Positions 13,101 through 23,303 of a stretch of DNA of 64,000 bases are shown here, in pieces (positions within the stretch are counted from its first letter, which is position 1; every line of letters begins with the position of its first letter). Origin of the DNA: Drosophila persimilis (lineage: Eukaryota; Arthropoda; Insecta; Diptera; Drosophilidae); contig NW_020825298.1 of the NCBI RefSeq assembly GCF_003286085.1, forward strand, positions 372,001 to 436,000, in the 5' to 3' direction. The position numbers were made by a program, and so were the translations under genes. The notes beneath the pieces are model-generated. The model was not told the origin of the DNA, did not search any database, and saw nothing but the letters and a program-made list of their open reading frames with translations.

Positions 13101-14987
13101 GTTTGATTATGGAATCGCAGTGTCACTTGTCACTCGAGTGGAATGGCATGTCCTGTGACTGATGTGCAAAAATAAATTTTTCACGTATCGTGTTTATACA
13201 ACTCCTGGGAAGAGTGTCATTTTTTTAGGAATGGTTTGTTTCTCTAAGACGAGTCTTCGTCCTTATCTGCGGTGCGTGTCGATATTGCGTGGTCTTCCGC
13301 TAAAGCAGACGGCCGCACGATTTGTATATAACTTTTTATCTGGCCTATTTATCTAATTTCACACTGCTCACGCCATTCGTAATATTTTGGTCGTGATGTG
13401 TGGGGCTATATTTAATCTGTAGCGCTCTATAGAACCTCACGTCATATAGTCTTCTGGAATGGCTGGCGAATCGAAAATTTTTAGGCTCTGCTCCCTGTCC
13501 CTGTCCGTTTCCTATTTTGTTTTCTTTTTTCCCCGGCACAATTCAGTACCCCTCTTGTCCTACGAAAAATTTAAAAATCTGAGAAAAGCGTTCTTCCCTG
13601 ATTTATTTATTGCATTCGTGCTCGTCGTTACTTTCTCTGTCTGCGCAGCACACGCGAGTGGAAATCTTTGCGTCATCAGCACCACGCACGCGTCCGCCAA
13701 GTGATCTTGTTCTTCAGCTGATTGGTTTGGCGCATTGAACGAAACAAAGTTCACCGAGGCAATCACCAAAATCAGAAGCGATGACGGGCACAGACACAGA
13801 CACGGGCATTGCGCTTTAATTTAAGTTCGAATTATGTGTTTTGATTTGGATGTCCTATTATGGATTATTTTTTGGATTTTTGGATAATTCATCTATACTG
13901 TGCTTAAATACACTTTCTTTTGCGAAGAGCTTGATGTTGTTTCTTTCCAGCTGATAGGGCACTTGCGATAAGTGGACAATCTGTTTACTGGAGAGTTGTT
14001 TATGCAGCTTGCAGAATTCTTACATGATACCAAAGTTGACTGAACTGAACCATCACAAGCATCGCATCACAGTCATCGGCATTTCTTTGTTTCTTAGTCA
14101 GATAGATATAATTAACCTCATTTTAAACCTATTTACGTGCATATTAATAATTTTGGGGATACTTTGTTTCTTTGTTTCTGCGTACAGTTCATTATTACAC
14201 ATTCACTCATATATGTAAGTCCATGAGTTCATTCACTTATCAGTCCAGCTCCTTAATTTAGCCCTCCCGCACAGAAATTGTAGCAACTGCATCCCATTCC
14301 ATTCCCTGTTGCTCCAGTTGCTCATTAGGCATCCCAAAATTATTTCGAAGACCTATAAGAGCACTCGCAGTAGTTTTCGCTCCATATTGGTTTGGTCGCT
14401 ACGATTTCTGATAATTAGCTTGGGGGCACAATAGGACTCGTATGTAAAAGCGAATCAACCTTTTTAAAAGCTGTTGCTACAAAGCAGCAAGAATCCAAAG
14501 AAAAACTTTAAATCAAACCACCTTTCAAAATAGGCGAAATTTCAGACCTTTATTTCATTTTACTGCCGTTTTAAAAGCTTTTCCATGTGAACTTTTATTG
14601 AACAAATAATTTTACCCGATAAATGAAGATATTTTCTTTAGGATTAGGTAAATTTTTAAGGAAGTAGGCGACTGCGTTATTTTGAAATTTTTATTTTGTA
14701 TTGATCATTTTTATATTTTGTTAAACAACTATTGTTCATCACTTATTATTATAAAATTGAATCGGTTTGTTAATTTGGGGAAGCATATTTTTGGGGATGT
14801 AGCAGTATACAGAATGTACGTCCAAGTAATTTGTCACACAAAATATTTCGGATCGCGACCAGTCGGATCCAGTCGGCATGGCCTTTTGTGATGGACATCA
14901 ATCTCCTTGATTAACTGGAGGGATGCATTTTCACAAGTTCCACAAGAGGTAATCGAGAGCAGGACAGGTGTTTTTGTTGAATGCTGA
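10140..14987. other. Intergenic region downstream of Gs1, no supported gene
   Basis: About 4.8 kb of AT-rich sequence with short, unsupported ORFs on both strands. It contains a TATG/TACA repeat (10788-10816) and short AC/GT runs near 11460 and 11675. The longest frames (108-143 residues around 11.1-11.8 kb) overlap each other on opposite strands and show no domain, signal peptide with following domain, or paired splice signals. Confidence 0.6.
10788..10816. repeat. TACATA/TATGTA palindromic microsatellite
   Basis: A run of TACATATACATACATATGTATGTATG type, self-complementary around CATATG. Similar tracts recur across the window at 151-186, 3041-3065, 3388-3420, 3871-3900, 5006-5038, 6838-6860, 7762-7786, 58118-58160, 58494-58522, 60402-60441 and 61711-61726. 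Confidence 0.85.
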
Positions 14988-14993
14988 TTTATT
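14988..14993 (-). terminator. Poly(A) signal of the DUF1091 gene
   Basis: AATAAA on the minus strand, 31 nt beyond the stop codon of the DUF1091 gene at 15024, giving a very short 3' UTR as is common for small secreted-protein genes. Confidence 0.6.
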
Positions 14994-15023
14994 TTGCTGA
15001 GACAAGACGTTCTTCCTGCCGAC

Positions 15024-15670
15024 TCATTCGTTGGCACCACAGGACTTTTTTATAACCTTGCCCGCCATAAAATAAGTAGACAACGGCCTTATCCGGCCGC
15101 GGGGCAGCTCCTCATATAGTCCTCCCTTTACCGTGAAGGAGTGCTTCGGCTGATAGAGCAAGCCCAGGAGCGGGTTCTTTGGATTGATACGCATGTTGTT
15201 CATGGCGTAGGTTCCCTTGGTGAGCGGACAGCTGAGTGAGTAGTTACTTTGTTTCAGCACGTTGTCCTTGACGGGCTTGAACAGCGGAACCGAGTTGAAA
15301 ACATTTTGCAAGTCGCACAATCTGGTGGAGGCATTGTATATGGTGCGGGGCTTCTCCTTGCTGGATCGCTGAACGATTAGGATTCGGGACACAGGCGAGG
15401 CGATCTCCTCGTTGATTGTGGTAAGGGAGCCAATCCCAGTTTGGTTAGAAAATGTCATGTTCACTACAAACCGGGGACGGTCGTCTGTCCAGTTTGCGTA
15501 GGTTAGAATCACGTAGTAACAGTTCTAGTGAGAGCGTTCTGATATGGTTAGACTTCTGCTGGTGAGGACACACGAATACGAACCTCCTTGCTCTCGATTT
15601 CTAGGTGGCCAGTCAACATCATCATTATCCAAGCGATGATGCACACAAGAGTGCTCCAAGCAAATCGCAT
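15024..15670 (-). CDS. DUF1091-family secreted protein
   Basis: Two exons, 15670-15584 and 15524-15024, joined in phase 0 across a 59-nt intron (GTTCGT donor, CTCACTAG acceptor), giving about 195 residues. ATG 15670 begins a clear signal peptide (MRFAWSTLVCIIAWIMMMLT). The mature part begins near HLEIESKE and carries the layout I associate with the insect DUF1091 family: an N-terminal NCYY, a middle VSRILIVQRSS segment, conserved Cys residues (LCDL, SCPLTKG), and a closing stretch rich in hydrophobic and basic residues. These proteins are related to CheB and to MD-2-like lipid-binding folds; several act in pheromone sensing or are expressed in gustatory or reproductive tissue. No ligand can be predicted here. 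It lies 177 nt beyond the end of an EcKL gene on the same strand but looks like an independent unit. Confidence 0.8.
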
Positions 15671-15847
15671 GTTCTCTGAGCTTCCAACGATAAAACATAA
15701 TGAGCCCAATGAGTACTCGACTACTGACAAACATGAGTTCTATCGAGTGCAAAATGTGATAATTAGCTACCCCATCAAATTCACATTATAATCAGTCATT
15801 TAGTCAATTTAGTCAATAATAACTACGAGGGAGCATCATTGATTAGT

Positions 15848-17216
15848 CTAGTACAATATATCGAGCTGCTGTGCTATGCTTAGAATTTGGTTCAGTCTGT
15901 GACATATGCGCTCCGAGCCCGTGTTCTTCAGAAGTTCGGCCAGCTGATGGTGTTCTTTTTGCTCGGTGGTCACATTCACATTCTCGGCTAGGATGAATCG
16001 CGTCATGAATATGGCATGGGGCACCTGGATGTAGGCAACACGTTTCACCTCCGCCCGAAATCTGTGGAGCAGCGGTACACAATAAACACAATCTCTTACG
16101 GGTTCATTCCCTTATCTTACGCTTCGTAGCTGTATCCTGATACCTCTGCCCCCACTCGATCCAGACAGCTTATAAATTCCTTGTAGTAGACCTCCAACAT
16201 GTGTTCGAAGTGTAGCTCCAAGATAGGCATATCAACGCTTGATAACAGAAACGAGATTATGTCATGCGCAACGGAATCGTATTGTGCTGTTTGAAAGTCG
16301 ATTATTTTCATGTGAGTGGGCGTGCCAGAGGGGCCTGAAAAAAGAACTACGTATATTAGATGCTTGTGTACTTTTAAAAAGAGGGTTTCCTGCCTGACTG
16401 ACCGTATTGGAACATCAGATTGTTAATCCAGAAGTCCGAGTGGATTATACTAGTGAATTGTCCATCCGGCATGTTTGAGGGAGCTGCAAGGAAGTCGAAG
16501 AACTCGTCTGACAATTTCTTAACGCGGGATATCAACTCCTCGTTATTGTTGGTCGCTTTTCGTATGTCTTCTAGTGTCTTCGCTTTCATTATGGCCTTCG
16601 ACTCTGGCGCCGCCGCATGCCAATCGAATTTTTCGAAGAAAGGTTTAATCTGCTCCTGGAAAAAATGTGGCTTCAGTAGCCGCAATGCAAGAGGAAGCGC
16701 ATGAAACTGGGCCATGTATGTAAGCGCCATCAATGTGTGAGATAGATCGTAGGGCTGCAGCCTCTGGCCTGGGACGTAGTGGCTGCTTCGCAAATTTTCC
16801 AGCACCAATATGGCATGCTTGTCCACTAGCTGGCAGCTCGGATCAAGCGATGTCCGTGAGCCGTAGTATCGCGCGAATCCGTCAAAGTTGGCAGCCTGCG
16901 GGATTCCCGCCTCCTCCTGTAGTGTGGCTAAGGCAGGCGCCAGTACTTTATATAATGCATTTTCAGTGAGACAAGTCCTTTCCGGCTGAATGAATTGCCA
17001 GAATTTTGGATCTGTAGGTGGGACTTTGGCCACCAGATTCTCTTCATAAAGCTCTCCATCTGGGCGAAGCACCTGAGCGCGTATTGATAGCAGAACGCTC
17101 CCGTAATTGTCGCCTGGTTGCGTCAGACTGTTGGTTTGGTAGCTGCGAAGGCTTCCTCCGGAAAGGTGGGGCTCAATCACGTGGCCAAGATCGCAAATAT
17201 CTGGTAAACTGTCCAT
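15848..17216 (-). CDS. Ecdysteroid-kinase-like (EcKL / CHK kinase-like) protein, copy A
   Basis: Three exons (17216-16403, 16334-16121, 16061-15848) splice in phase into 413 residues. Introns are 68 and 59 nt with GTCAGT and GTAAGA donors. Family: EcKinase/DUF1679/CHK kinase-like, which has an aminoglycoside-phosphotransferase fold; characterised members phosphorylate ecdysteroids, and others are linked to detoxification. Visible features: GDNYGSVLLSI in the N-lobe (nucleotide loop), LVAKVPPTDPKFWQ with the probable ATP-binding Lys, FARYYGS, ILVLENL (hinge), the catalytic loop HSDFWINN at 259-266, and the metal-binding IDFQ at 283-286. The loop reads HSDFW where its neighbour has HGDLW, but catalytic Asp and Asn are kept, so activity is likely. 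The start at 17216 gives the usual acidic N-terminus before the conserved VIEPHL segment. Confidence 0.9.
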
Positions 17217-17367
17217 GCTGCTTCACTACTTAATTGGTACTCTGGTTATGTACGACAGCAAGATCGGAGCAAGCTTCTATCTCAAGGGGTCTTTGCCTTA
17301 ACTGATTAGCTTTCTGATAACAGAAAGGTGTGAGAAAGGTGTCGTCGCCTCGTGATTTAGCAAAATG

Positions 17368-17373
17368 TTTATT
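17368..17373 (-). terminator. Poly(A) signal of EcKL copy B
   Basis: AATAAA on the minus strand 46 nt after the stop codon at 17419. The next gene (copy A) starts about 150 nt further on, so the two EcKL genes are tightly packed but have room for separate 3' and 5' ends. Confidence 0.55.
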
Positions 17374-17418
17374 TGGTATTGTTATGACTTCGATATGCAT
17401 AATTATATCTGTAGTGAC

Positions 17419-18841
17419 TTAGTAGAATAAATTAAACTTTTTCCCCAACCGCAAGATCTCGCCAAACTTAGCTACAATGTCCTTAGCTCCAGTGTTCTTA
17501 GTCAACACCGTCAGGTCCACGTCTTTGTAGTCTGTTGGCAGCTTGCTGCTGTCAGCCAAAATAACTTTCATCATAAAAATGGCATGGGGAAGCTGTAAGT
17601 GTGCTTGTTTATGAACTTCATCGAGGAATCTGAGAATGGAAATGCGAATGCAAATTTGAGTTTTTATGTTAAGTAAAATAAACCATATCACGATGTTTTG
17701 TATCTACAGAGTAAGTAGTTTATCTGGACTTGTCTGTTGGGAAAATACTTACGTCTCGTATCTATAGCTGTTAGTATCCACACCGACTGCACGCAAAGAT
17801 TTAATAAAAGCATTGTAATAAATTTTTAGCAGATTGTAGAAATTCTCATCCAAAACCTTTGTTTCCACACTGGAGAATAGTAAAAATATTATATCGTGGA
17901 CCAAAGACCCATATTGTGCAATTTGGAAGTCGACAATTTTTAGCTTGACCGGGACGCCGTCATCGTCTGGAAGGGATTGGGCTATAAAATTAATCCTTTC
18001 AAAAAAATTTTCGCACCTTACTATATTTCACCATTAAATTGTTGATCCACAAATCTCCGTGCACGAGCGTAGTGAAAGGACCATCCTCCACGTCTTTGCC
18101 AGCTTGAAACGCATCGAATTTGTCTAGCAACTCTTTGACACGTTTGACATCACTTTCATCACCATTGGTCGCAGATTTGATGTCAGTTAGGATATCATTG
18201 TTCATCAAATCTTTCTCTTCGGCTGATATATTAAGGTTCATGTCGAATTTTTTAAAGTAGGGCCGCACATACTCTTCATATATCTGTGGGGTTTTTAGCC
18301 GCAAGGCAATTGGAAGGGCGTGATACTGGGCCAAGTAATGGAGAATTAGCACAGTGTGCGCCAGATCATAGGGCTTGTGACGGTTCCCAGGCTTATAGTC
18401 GCGAATTGTTAAATTTTCCTGAACAAGTACGGCGTCCCGGTCCACCTTGGTGGCTCTGTCGTTCAGAGAGATGCGGGATCCATAGTAGCGGGGAAAGCCA
18501 TCGAAGAGTTCGGCGGGCAAGACACCAGCTTTAAGCTGGAGATTTTTCAGCTCAGGTGCTAAATACTTATAGACAGCATTTTCTGTGATGCAGGTTCTTT
18601 CGGGCTGAAAGATTTGCCAGTAAATTTCGTTGGTGACAGGTGGAAGCTTGGCAATCAGCGGCAACTCCCGTACTACAATATCAGTATCCTTGATTTGTGC
18701 CTGAATAGCCAACATCACGCTGCCGTAGTTATCCCCAGGCTTGGTCAAGTAACAGCTAGAATATGACTCCAACGTGGTTCCCTCTGGCAAATAAGGCTGG
18801 ATCACTTTGTGTAGATCCGTAATTTTCGGAACTTCTCCCAT
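17419..18841 (-). CDS. Ecdysteroid-kinase-like (EcKL / CHK kinase-like) protein, copy B
   Basis: Three exons (18841-18022, 17966-17753, 17629-17419) splice into 414 residues. Exon 2 is 214 nt in both EcKL copies and the intron phases (1 and 2) match, so the pair arose by tandem duplication. The N-lobe has KPGDNYGSVMLAI and LIAKLPPVTNEIYWQ; the middle has FPRYYGSR and AVLVQENLT; the catalytic loop is HGDLWINN at 261-268 and the metal-binding motif VDFQ at 285-288. These are the standard residues of the family, so the enzyme should be active as a small-molecule kinase. The substrate cannot be read from sequence; ecdysteroid or xenobiotic conjugates are what the family suggests. No signal peptide or membrane segment is seen, which fits a cytosolic enzyme. 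Confidence 0.92.
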
Positions 18842-19884
18842 GTCGGATCGGCTTGTGCTGCTCCGTTCTCAGTCAATGACGATTGAAAAATGGGAATGAC
18901 TGAGCGAAGTCAACGTGCTTTTTACTCTCGGTTCTTTATGTGTAGTTCCTATAGCATTATTTAGCTTAAATGCATGTGTGGTAGTCAAATTATTTGTTAA
19001 CTAAACGAGCGGCGGTCGGCTCTGGGCAAAAAATTGGCTCAAGTGGGGCAGATAACATTTATAGAATGATACCTGGTTCTCGCGGGGTATACGTGACAGC
19101 CAGAAGGAAATGTTTTCCACCGCTCTAACTATCAAGAACCTTTTTGCACCGGCTTATTTCGAGAAGAACATTCATAATTTCGTCTCATATGTACGGGGTA
19201 TTTCGTAGGTGTCAACATTTTAAATGGAAAAATCTGAAATGTTTTTTTTTTATTTCTGGTGCTCTGTTTGTTTCGGCGTGCAGGTCACCCTTCAGTCGCC
19301 CTGACTAAATAGAACGCTTCATTCATATCACTCGAGGTGCTGATGGGAGATGAATTGTGTAAAGCTAGTACTACAAGAGGCTGCTCAATCAATAGCGGCA
19401 ACGATGGCATCAGCAACAATCAGTAACATCGACATGTGGATGCCTAATTAAAATGTCTTTGTTATCACAGATGCTTATGCATTGTGTTCAATATCTATGT
19501 ATCATTCATTCCATGCATTCAATATAAGAGGACATTGAATTTATATCGATATATAATGGCTTTTGTTGCAATTTTTTGTATATTTCAAGGGATGAAACTG
19601 TTTTTAGGGACTCTTGAACAATTGTGATGTTTTTTTTTTTGATCTGGCAGCGCGAAAACTTCATCTTAAACCAAAAACATCAGAAAAATAATGTAGGGAG
19701 GACAAAAAGAAAAAAAATCGAACAGAATTTATTCTTAACAAATGCGTATGATTGAGTGTGTAAATGTGTAATGTGTAAATTTTGAGACCTGTATGATAAT
19801 AATTATAATTTTTCAAAATAAAATGCCGATAACTTTCACTTATCGCACAAAAACACTTGTATTTTTTCTGTGTTTAACCCTGTG

Positions 19885-19892
19885 TATCGATA
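19885..19892. promoter_or_regulatory. DRE site (TATCGATA)
   Basis: An exact 8-bp DRE palindrome, the binding site of DREF, a factor common at Drosophila housekeeping promoters. It lies about 280 bp upstream of the RBM7-like ATG and may serve as a distal element. Confidence 0.5.
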
Positions 19893-20089
19893 GTTGATTC
19901 AAATGTCACGGGTTATAATCTTATGAGGTGAAACAACAGAAAAATAAAATAAATTTCATCCAAAAAAGTGTTTTGGTGATTCTCAATTTTCGTATCTTAT
20001 TCAAATTTTGGCCAGTTCAAGAAAAGTAGCACATATCAATTGGCATTTAAATTGTAATTTAAATTCATCGCATTGAAGTATAGCGCGCA

Positions 20090-20097
20090 TATCGATA
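20090..20097. promoter_or_regulatory. DRE site (TATCGATA) near the RBM7-like start
   Basis: An exact TATCGATA 73 bp upstream of the ATG at 20170. DREF sites this close to a TATA-less start are typical of constitutive Drosophila genes, which fits an RNA-decay factor. Transcription start not determined. Confidence 0.6.
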
Positions 20098-20169
20098 TAT
20101 ATGTACATCACTAATAAATACAACAATACACAATACAAAATCGTGAAAAACAAAAATTAGAAAAAAACA

Positions 20170-20886
20170 ATGGACCTGCAAGTAATAATGCAACAAATGA
20201 TGCAAGATTTAAACGGATATGGCTATAGATATGCAATGCAAGCGGGTCAGCAGCCCTACGACCAATATCCGCAAAATAGTGTATTCGATCAGGCCCCGGG
20301 TCCAGAAGAACAGGACGACGAAGATGACGAGGACGATGATGAACAACGCACCTTGTTCTGTGGAAATCTGGACCAACGCGTTACAGAGGAAATCCTGTAC
20401 GAAGTTTTCGTGCAAGCAGGTCCTATTGAGGGTGTACGCATTCCCTCGGACAACACTGGGCGGCAGCGCAACTTTGGGTTTGTGATATATCAGCGAATAT
20501 CTGCGGTTCCGTTTGCATTGGAGCTGTACCAGGGCTTGGAATTGTTTCAAAAAAAGGTTACCATCAAACAGCAAGGGGCAGACAAGGTCAAGCCGCCATC
20601 ATTTGGACAAAATCGTTTACACAACCCGTTCATTCACGAGTTGCCCGGTCATTTACCTAATGACTCTGGAGCACCACGCCACGGTCGTCACAGCTTACAC
20701 GGTGCCAGACCATATGATCGAAGTTCTGGCGCGAACAACAAGTACAATAATGGGGACCTGCGTCGCCGCTCCGACAGCTCAGTTATGGATCGCAATCGGC
20801 CGAGGGCACATCCGTATCCTCAGCACCACCATCAGCATGATAGACGTTCGGATCAACGCAACAATAACAAGCGAAGATTACTTTGA
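20170..20886 (+). CDS. CG11454: RBM7/RBM11-like RRM protein (NEXT complex subunit)
   Basis: A single-exon ORF of 238 residues; ATG 20170 sits in an ideal context (AAAACAATGG). After a Gln/Tyr-rich N-terminus and an acidic run (residues 47-58, EEQDDEDDEDDD) comes one RRM: RNP2 TLFCGN at 61-66 and RNP1 RNFGFVIY at 100-107, with GPIEGVRIP between. The C-terminal 100 residues are basic and rich in His, Arg, Asn and Ser, ending KRRLL. This layout matches animal RBM7, the RNA-binding subunit that with Mtr4 and ZCCHC8 directs short-lived nuclear transcripts to the exosome; the vertebrate protein also has its RRM near the N-terminus. The acidic run before the RRM is longer than in vertebrate RBM7. 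I recall the D. melanogaster ortholog as CG11454; that name is from memory. Confidence 0.85.
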   Translation: MDLQVIMQQMMQDLNGYGYRYAMQAGQQPYDQYPQNSVFDQAPGPEEQDDEDDEDDDEQRTLFCGNLDQRVTEEILYEVFVQAGPIEGVRIPSDNTGRQRNFGFVIYQRISAVPFALELYQGLELFQKKVTIKQQGADKVKPPSFGQNRLHNPFIHELPGHLPNDSGAPRHGRHSLHGARPYDRSSGANNKYNNGDLRRRSDSSVMDRNRPRAHPYPQHHHQHDRRSDQRNNNKRRLL

Positions 20887-20898
20887 GCCTATGCCTCC

Positions 20899-20904
20899 AA
20901 TAAA
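20899..20904 (+). terminator. Poly(A) signal of the RBM7-like gene
   Basis: AATAAA only 13 nt after the stop codon. Transcripts would end near 20920, close to the end of the convergent TOG-array gene. Confidence 0.6.
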
Positions 20905-20933
20905 ATCAGAATCAGTTAAATGTAACAATTTTT

Positions 20934-20939
20934 TTTATT
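20934..20939 (-). terminator. Poly(A) signal of the TOG-array gene
   Basis: AATAAA on the minus strand 160 nt after the stop at 21099. The predicted cleavage site falls at about 20910-20920, so the two convergent transcripts probably abut or overlap by a few bases. Confidence 0.5.
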
Positions 20940-21098
20940 AGTCTTTAAGTATCGCTTACAAACATCTAGATATAAACTTTTGTATGTATCGTAAAGCAGA
21001 GGTCTAAATCATAACATCACACTAACGCCCTTCATCAATGAATTTGCATTCCATTAAACTGTTCAGATGACAGATGCTTACTATTGCGTATGCATCAG

Positions 21099-23303
21099 CT
21101 AACGTGTTATACTTCTTAGCGTCTTCTCCACATTCCTATACGTGCGCGATGGTATAACTTCCAGCAAGAGTCGTTGGTAACTGCTGTGCTCGGACAGGGC
21201 GCGGAACAAGGACTTGGCATAGCTGCGAGTTTCCAAGCTTCCTTCAAGCAGAAGATTGGCGCCGACCACAAAGAACTTATCGCGGCTCTCGCGGCCCATA
21301 GCATATATGCGATCACTGCCTAGTCGCTCGACCAGTCGGAATAGTAGCTTGGACGTTGAAGTACGAACCAAAGCGTTCTGATGCTGTGCACCCTTGGTTG
21401 CAAGAATATTTAATACCTTTACTGGCTGAGCGTGATCCACCATCGACTCCAGAGCGTGAGTTGCGTCCGCACGTATGAAGCGATTTGTGTCTGCGGTTCG
21501 ATGCAATAGTGCACAGACCAGATCATCACATTCCTGTTCCAGATACTTGGACTTTAAGCTGAACAATTCAGCGGCGGCCTGACAGGATGCGCGTGCCACC
21601 TGAGAGCGTAAATTCCGGACAGAGCGGGTGAGTTGTATGCAGGTCATGTGCATGTGGCTGTCCAGAAAGTCGGCATGGCAGCGAATCAGACGAACCGTGC
21701 TCTTTAAGCCGACTATGTTCATCTCCCAGTTGCTGGAGTCTAGCTGGTCAAAGGTCTTGTGTAGGGCCTCACGAGGCTTCTCGAAGCGCGACATGTTTTG
21801 GGGGAATAGCTCCGCCTGTGAAATCTTGATGGCCTGCTTCACAGGAGAGACGCGCCGTTGCCCGCGCAAAAAATATGACGTCTTTGACTTTTGCTTAAGC
21901 TGCGTGTGTTGAGTCTTCCCTCTGACAGTGATGTTCCCCATTTGCGAGCCTGATTGCGAAGTATTGTCAGTAGTACTTGTACTGGTATTATCCAAAGAGC
22001 CTTGCTTCGAGGCAGGGCGTACTCCATAGAGTGACTCTAGGGAAATGCTGCGAGGCTGCATAACCAAGTTATCATGTAAAGGTCTCGATTTTGAGGTAAA
22101 GGAACCGCCTGTACGATTCGCTGATGTTGTCATTTCGTTTGCTGCCAACGGTTCCTCTAGTTGCTTTAAAGGCGAAGACTCAGTGGGTGTCGCCTCCAGT
22201 TCATGCTGCACTTCTTCGACCACCACGAAACTGTTGCTGCCCTCAATGTCTTCTTCAATGGGCAGCGACTTTGTTGATTGTGCCCTTGATAGTTGCGGTG
22301 ACACGTCTTCCAGCTGAGTTTTGATACTTTCTGTTTTACTGTGGAGACTGTTGACACTCTCGTTACGTTTCAGTGTGTCTTCAGGGGGCAGGTGTTCCGT
22401 TTCCTCTTCTATGACTGTAAATATATTGAAGATGAGCATTAAAATTGTACGTCTATTAACAAGTTGTTAAAGTGAAAACATTGTTATATATCGTATCATG
22501 TGTCGGTAATGTTAGTGACATTGTGAGGATAAAAAACCCCAAAATTCTAATTTGTTTAAAAGAAAACGTAATGAAAAAAATAAGTGTGTGAAACAAGAGT
22601 GCTGTTTTAATGGGTAGTCCTACTTGATACAATGTCATCCACTACGAGCTCTCCAAAGGACTCGACCGCGTTGCGCTCCAGACTCAAGACCTCCATTTTT
22701 TTATCAACGCTGTCGCCACTCCGAGCCGGACTTTTTGGTCGTCTGTCCATCTCACAGTGGCTGTTACTTGATTTGGCCGAGGCTGTTGACTTCTGTGAGT
22801 AGCTTGTGGACTTCACAGAGAGCGGGGACCCGTCCGTAGTTCCTTTGTCCGTCTGCGATCCTAAGGTCGATGACCGAACTGTTTCCGGATCTGCTCCAAT
22901 GCGAACGCTTGCATTGGGAGAGGTAAGAATAGAGCTTAAAATGGGAAATAGGTTACTGAATAACTTACAACTCTTCAGACGGGAGCACAGCATACACATT
23001 GTCTTTTTCACCATCTACCGGTGTCTGAATCACTTCCCAGGTCGACCTATCATCGACATGTTCACTATCTGTATCAATTTGCATCGATTTTCTGAACTCT
23101 TGACATTTGCTATCCATTGGCGCCGTGTTGGTGCAGCAGGTGCCGGAAAGCTGATTGTTGCGATTGTAAGATATAGCCTCGCACAGTGTTGAATGCGCGT
23201 TAATTGCCTTTTGGCAAATATACGCCCAGCCAGAGCGGAGAAGAGTGCGTGTCCGACGTAGTAGATTGGACGCCTGTCCGCCACAGGAAAATGCATTCTG
23301 CAT
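21099..23303 (-). CDS. Alternative short product of the TOG-array gene with its own ATG
   Basis: Exons 23303-22969, 22907-22624 and 22414-21099 join in phase into 644 residues. ATG 23303 has a good context (TTAAAATG), is preceded by an in-frame stop 24 nt upstream, and opens MQNAFSCGGQASNLLRRTRT. The first intron is 61 nt if the AAG acceptor at 22908 is used; an acceptor at 22935 would leave only 34 nt, below the usual fly minimum. The protein contains only the last TOG domain (roughly the final 220 residues) after a Ser/Thr-rich linker. Either this is an alternative first exon driven by an internal promoter, or a separate gene next to the N-terminal TOG gene. Transcript data would decide. 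Confidence 0.6.

Larger units (their letters stand above)
18842..20169. other. Divergent promoter region between EcKL copy B and the RBM7-like gene
   Basis: About 1.3 kb without a supported gene. The right half is AT-rich and carries TATCGATA palindromes at 19544-19551, 19885-19892 and 20090-20097. The plus-strand gene starts 73 bp after the last of these. Confidence 0.6.

Noticed and set aside
22935-22968. 34-nt intron in the short TOG transcript
   Set aside because: Below the usual minimum intron length in flies; the acceptor 27 nt further on keeps the frame and gives a normal 61-nt intron.
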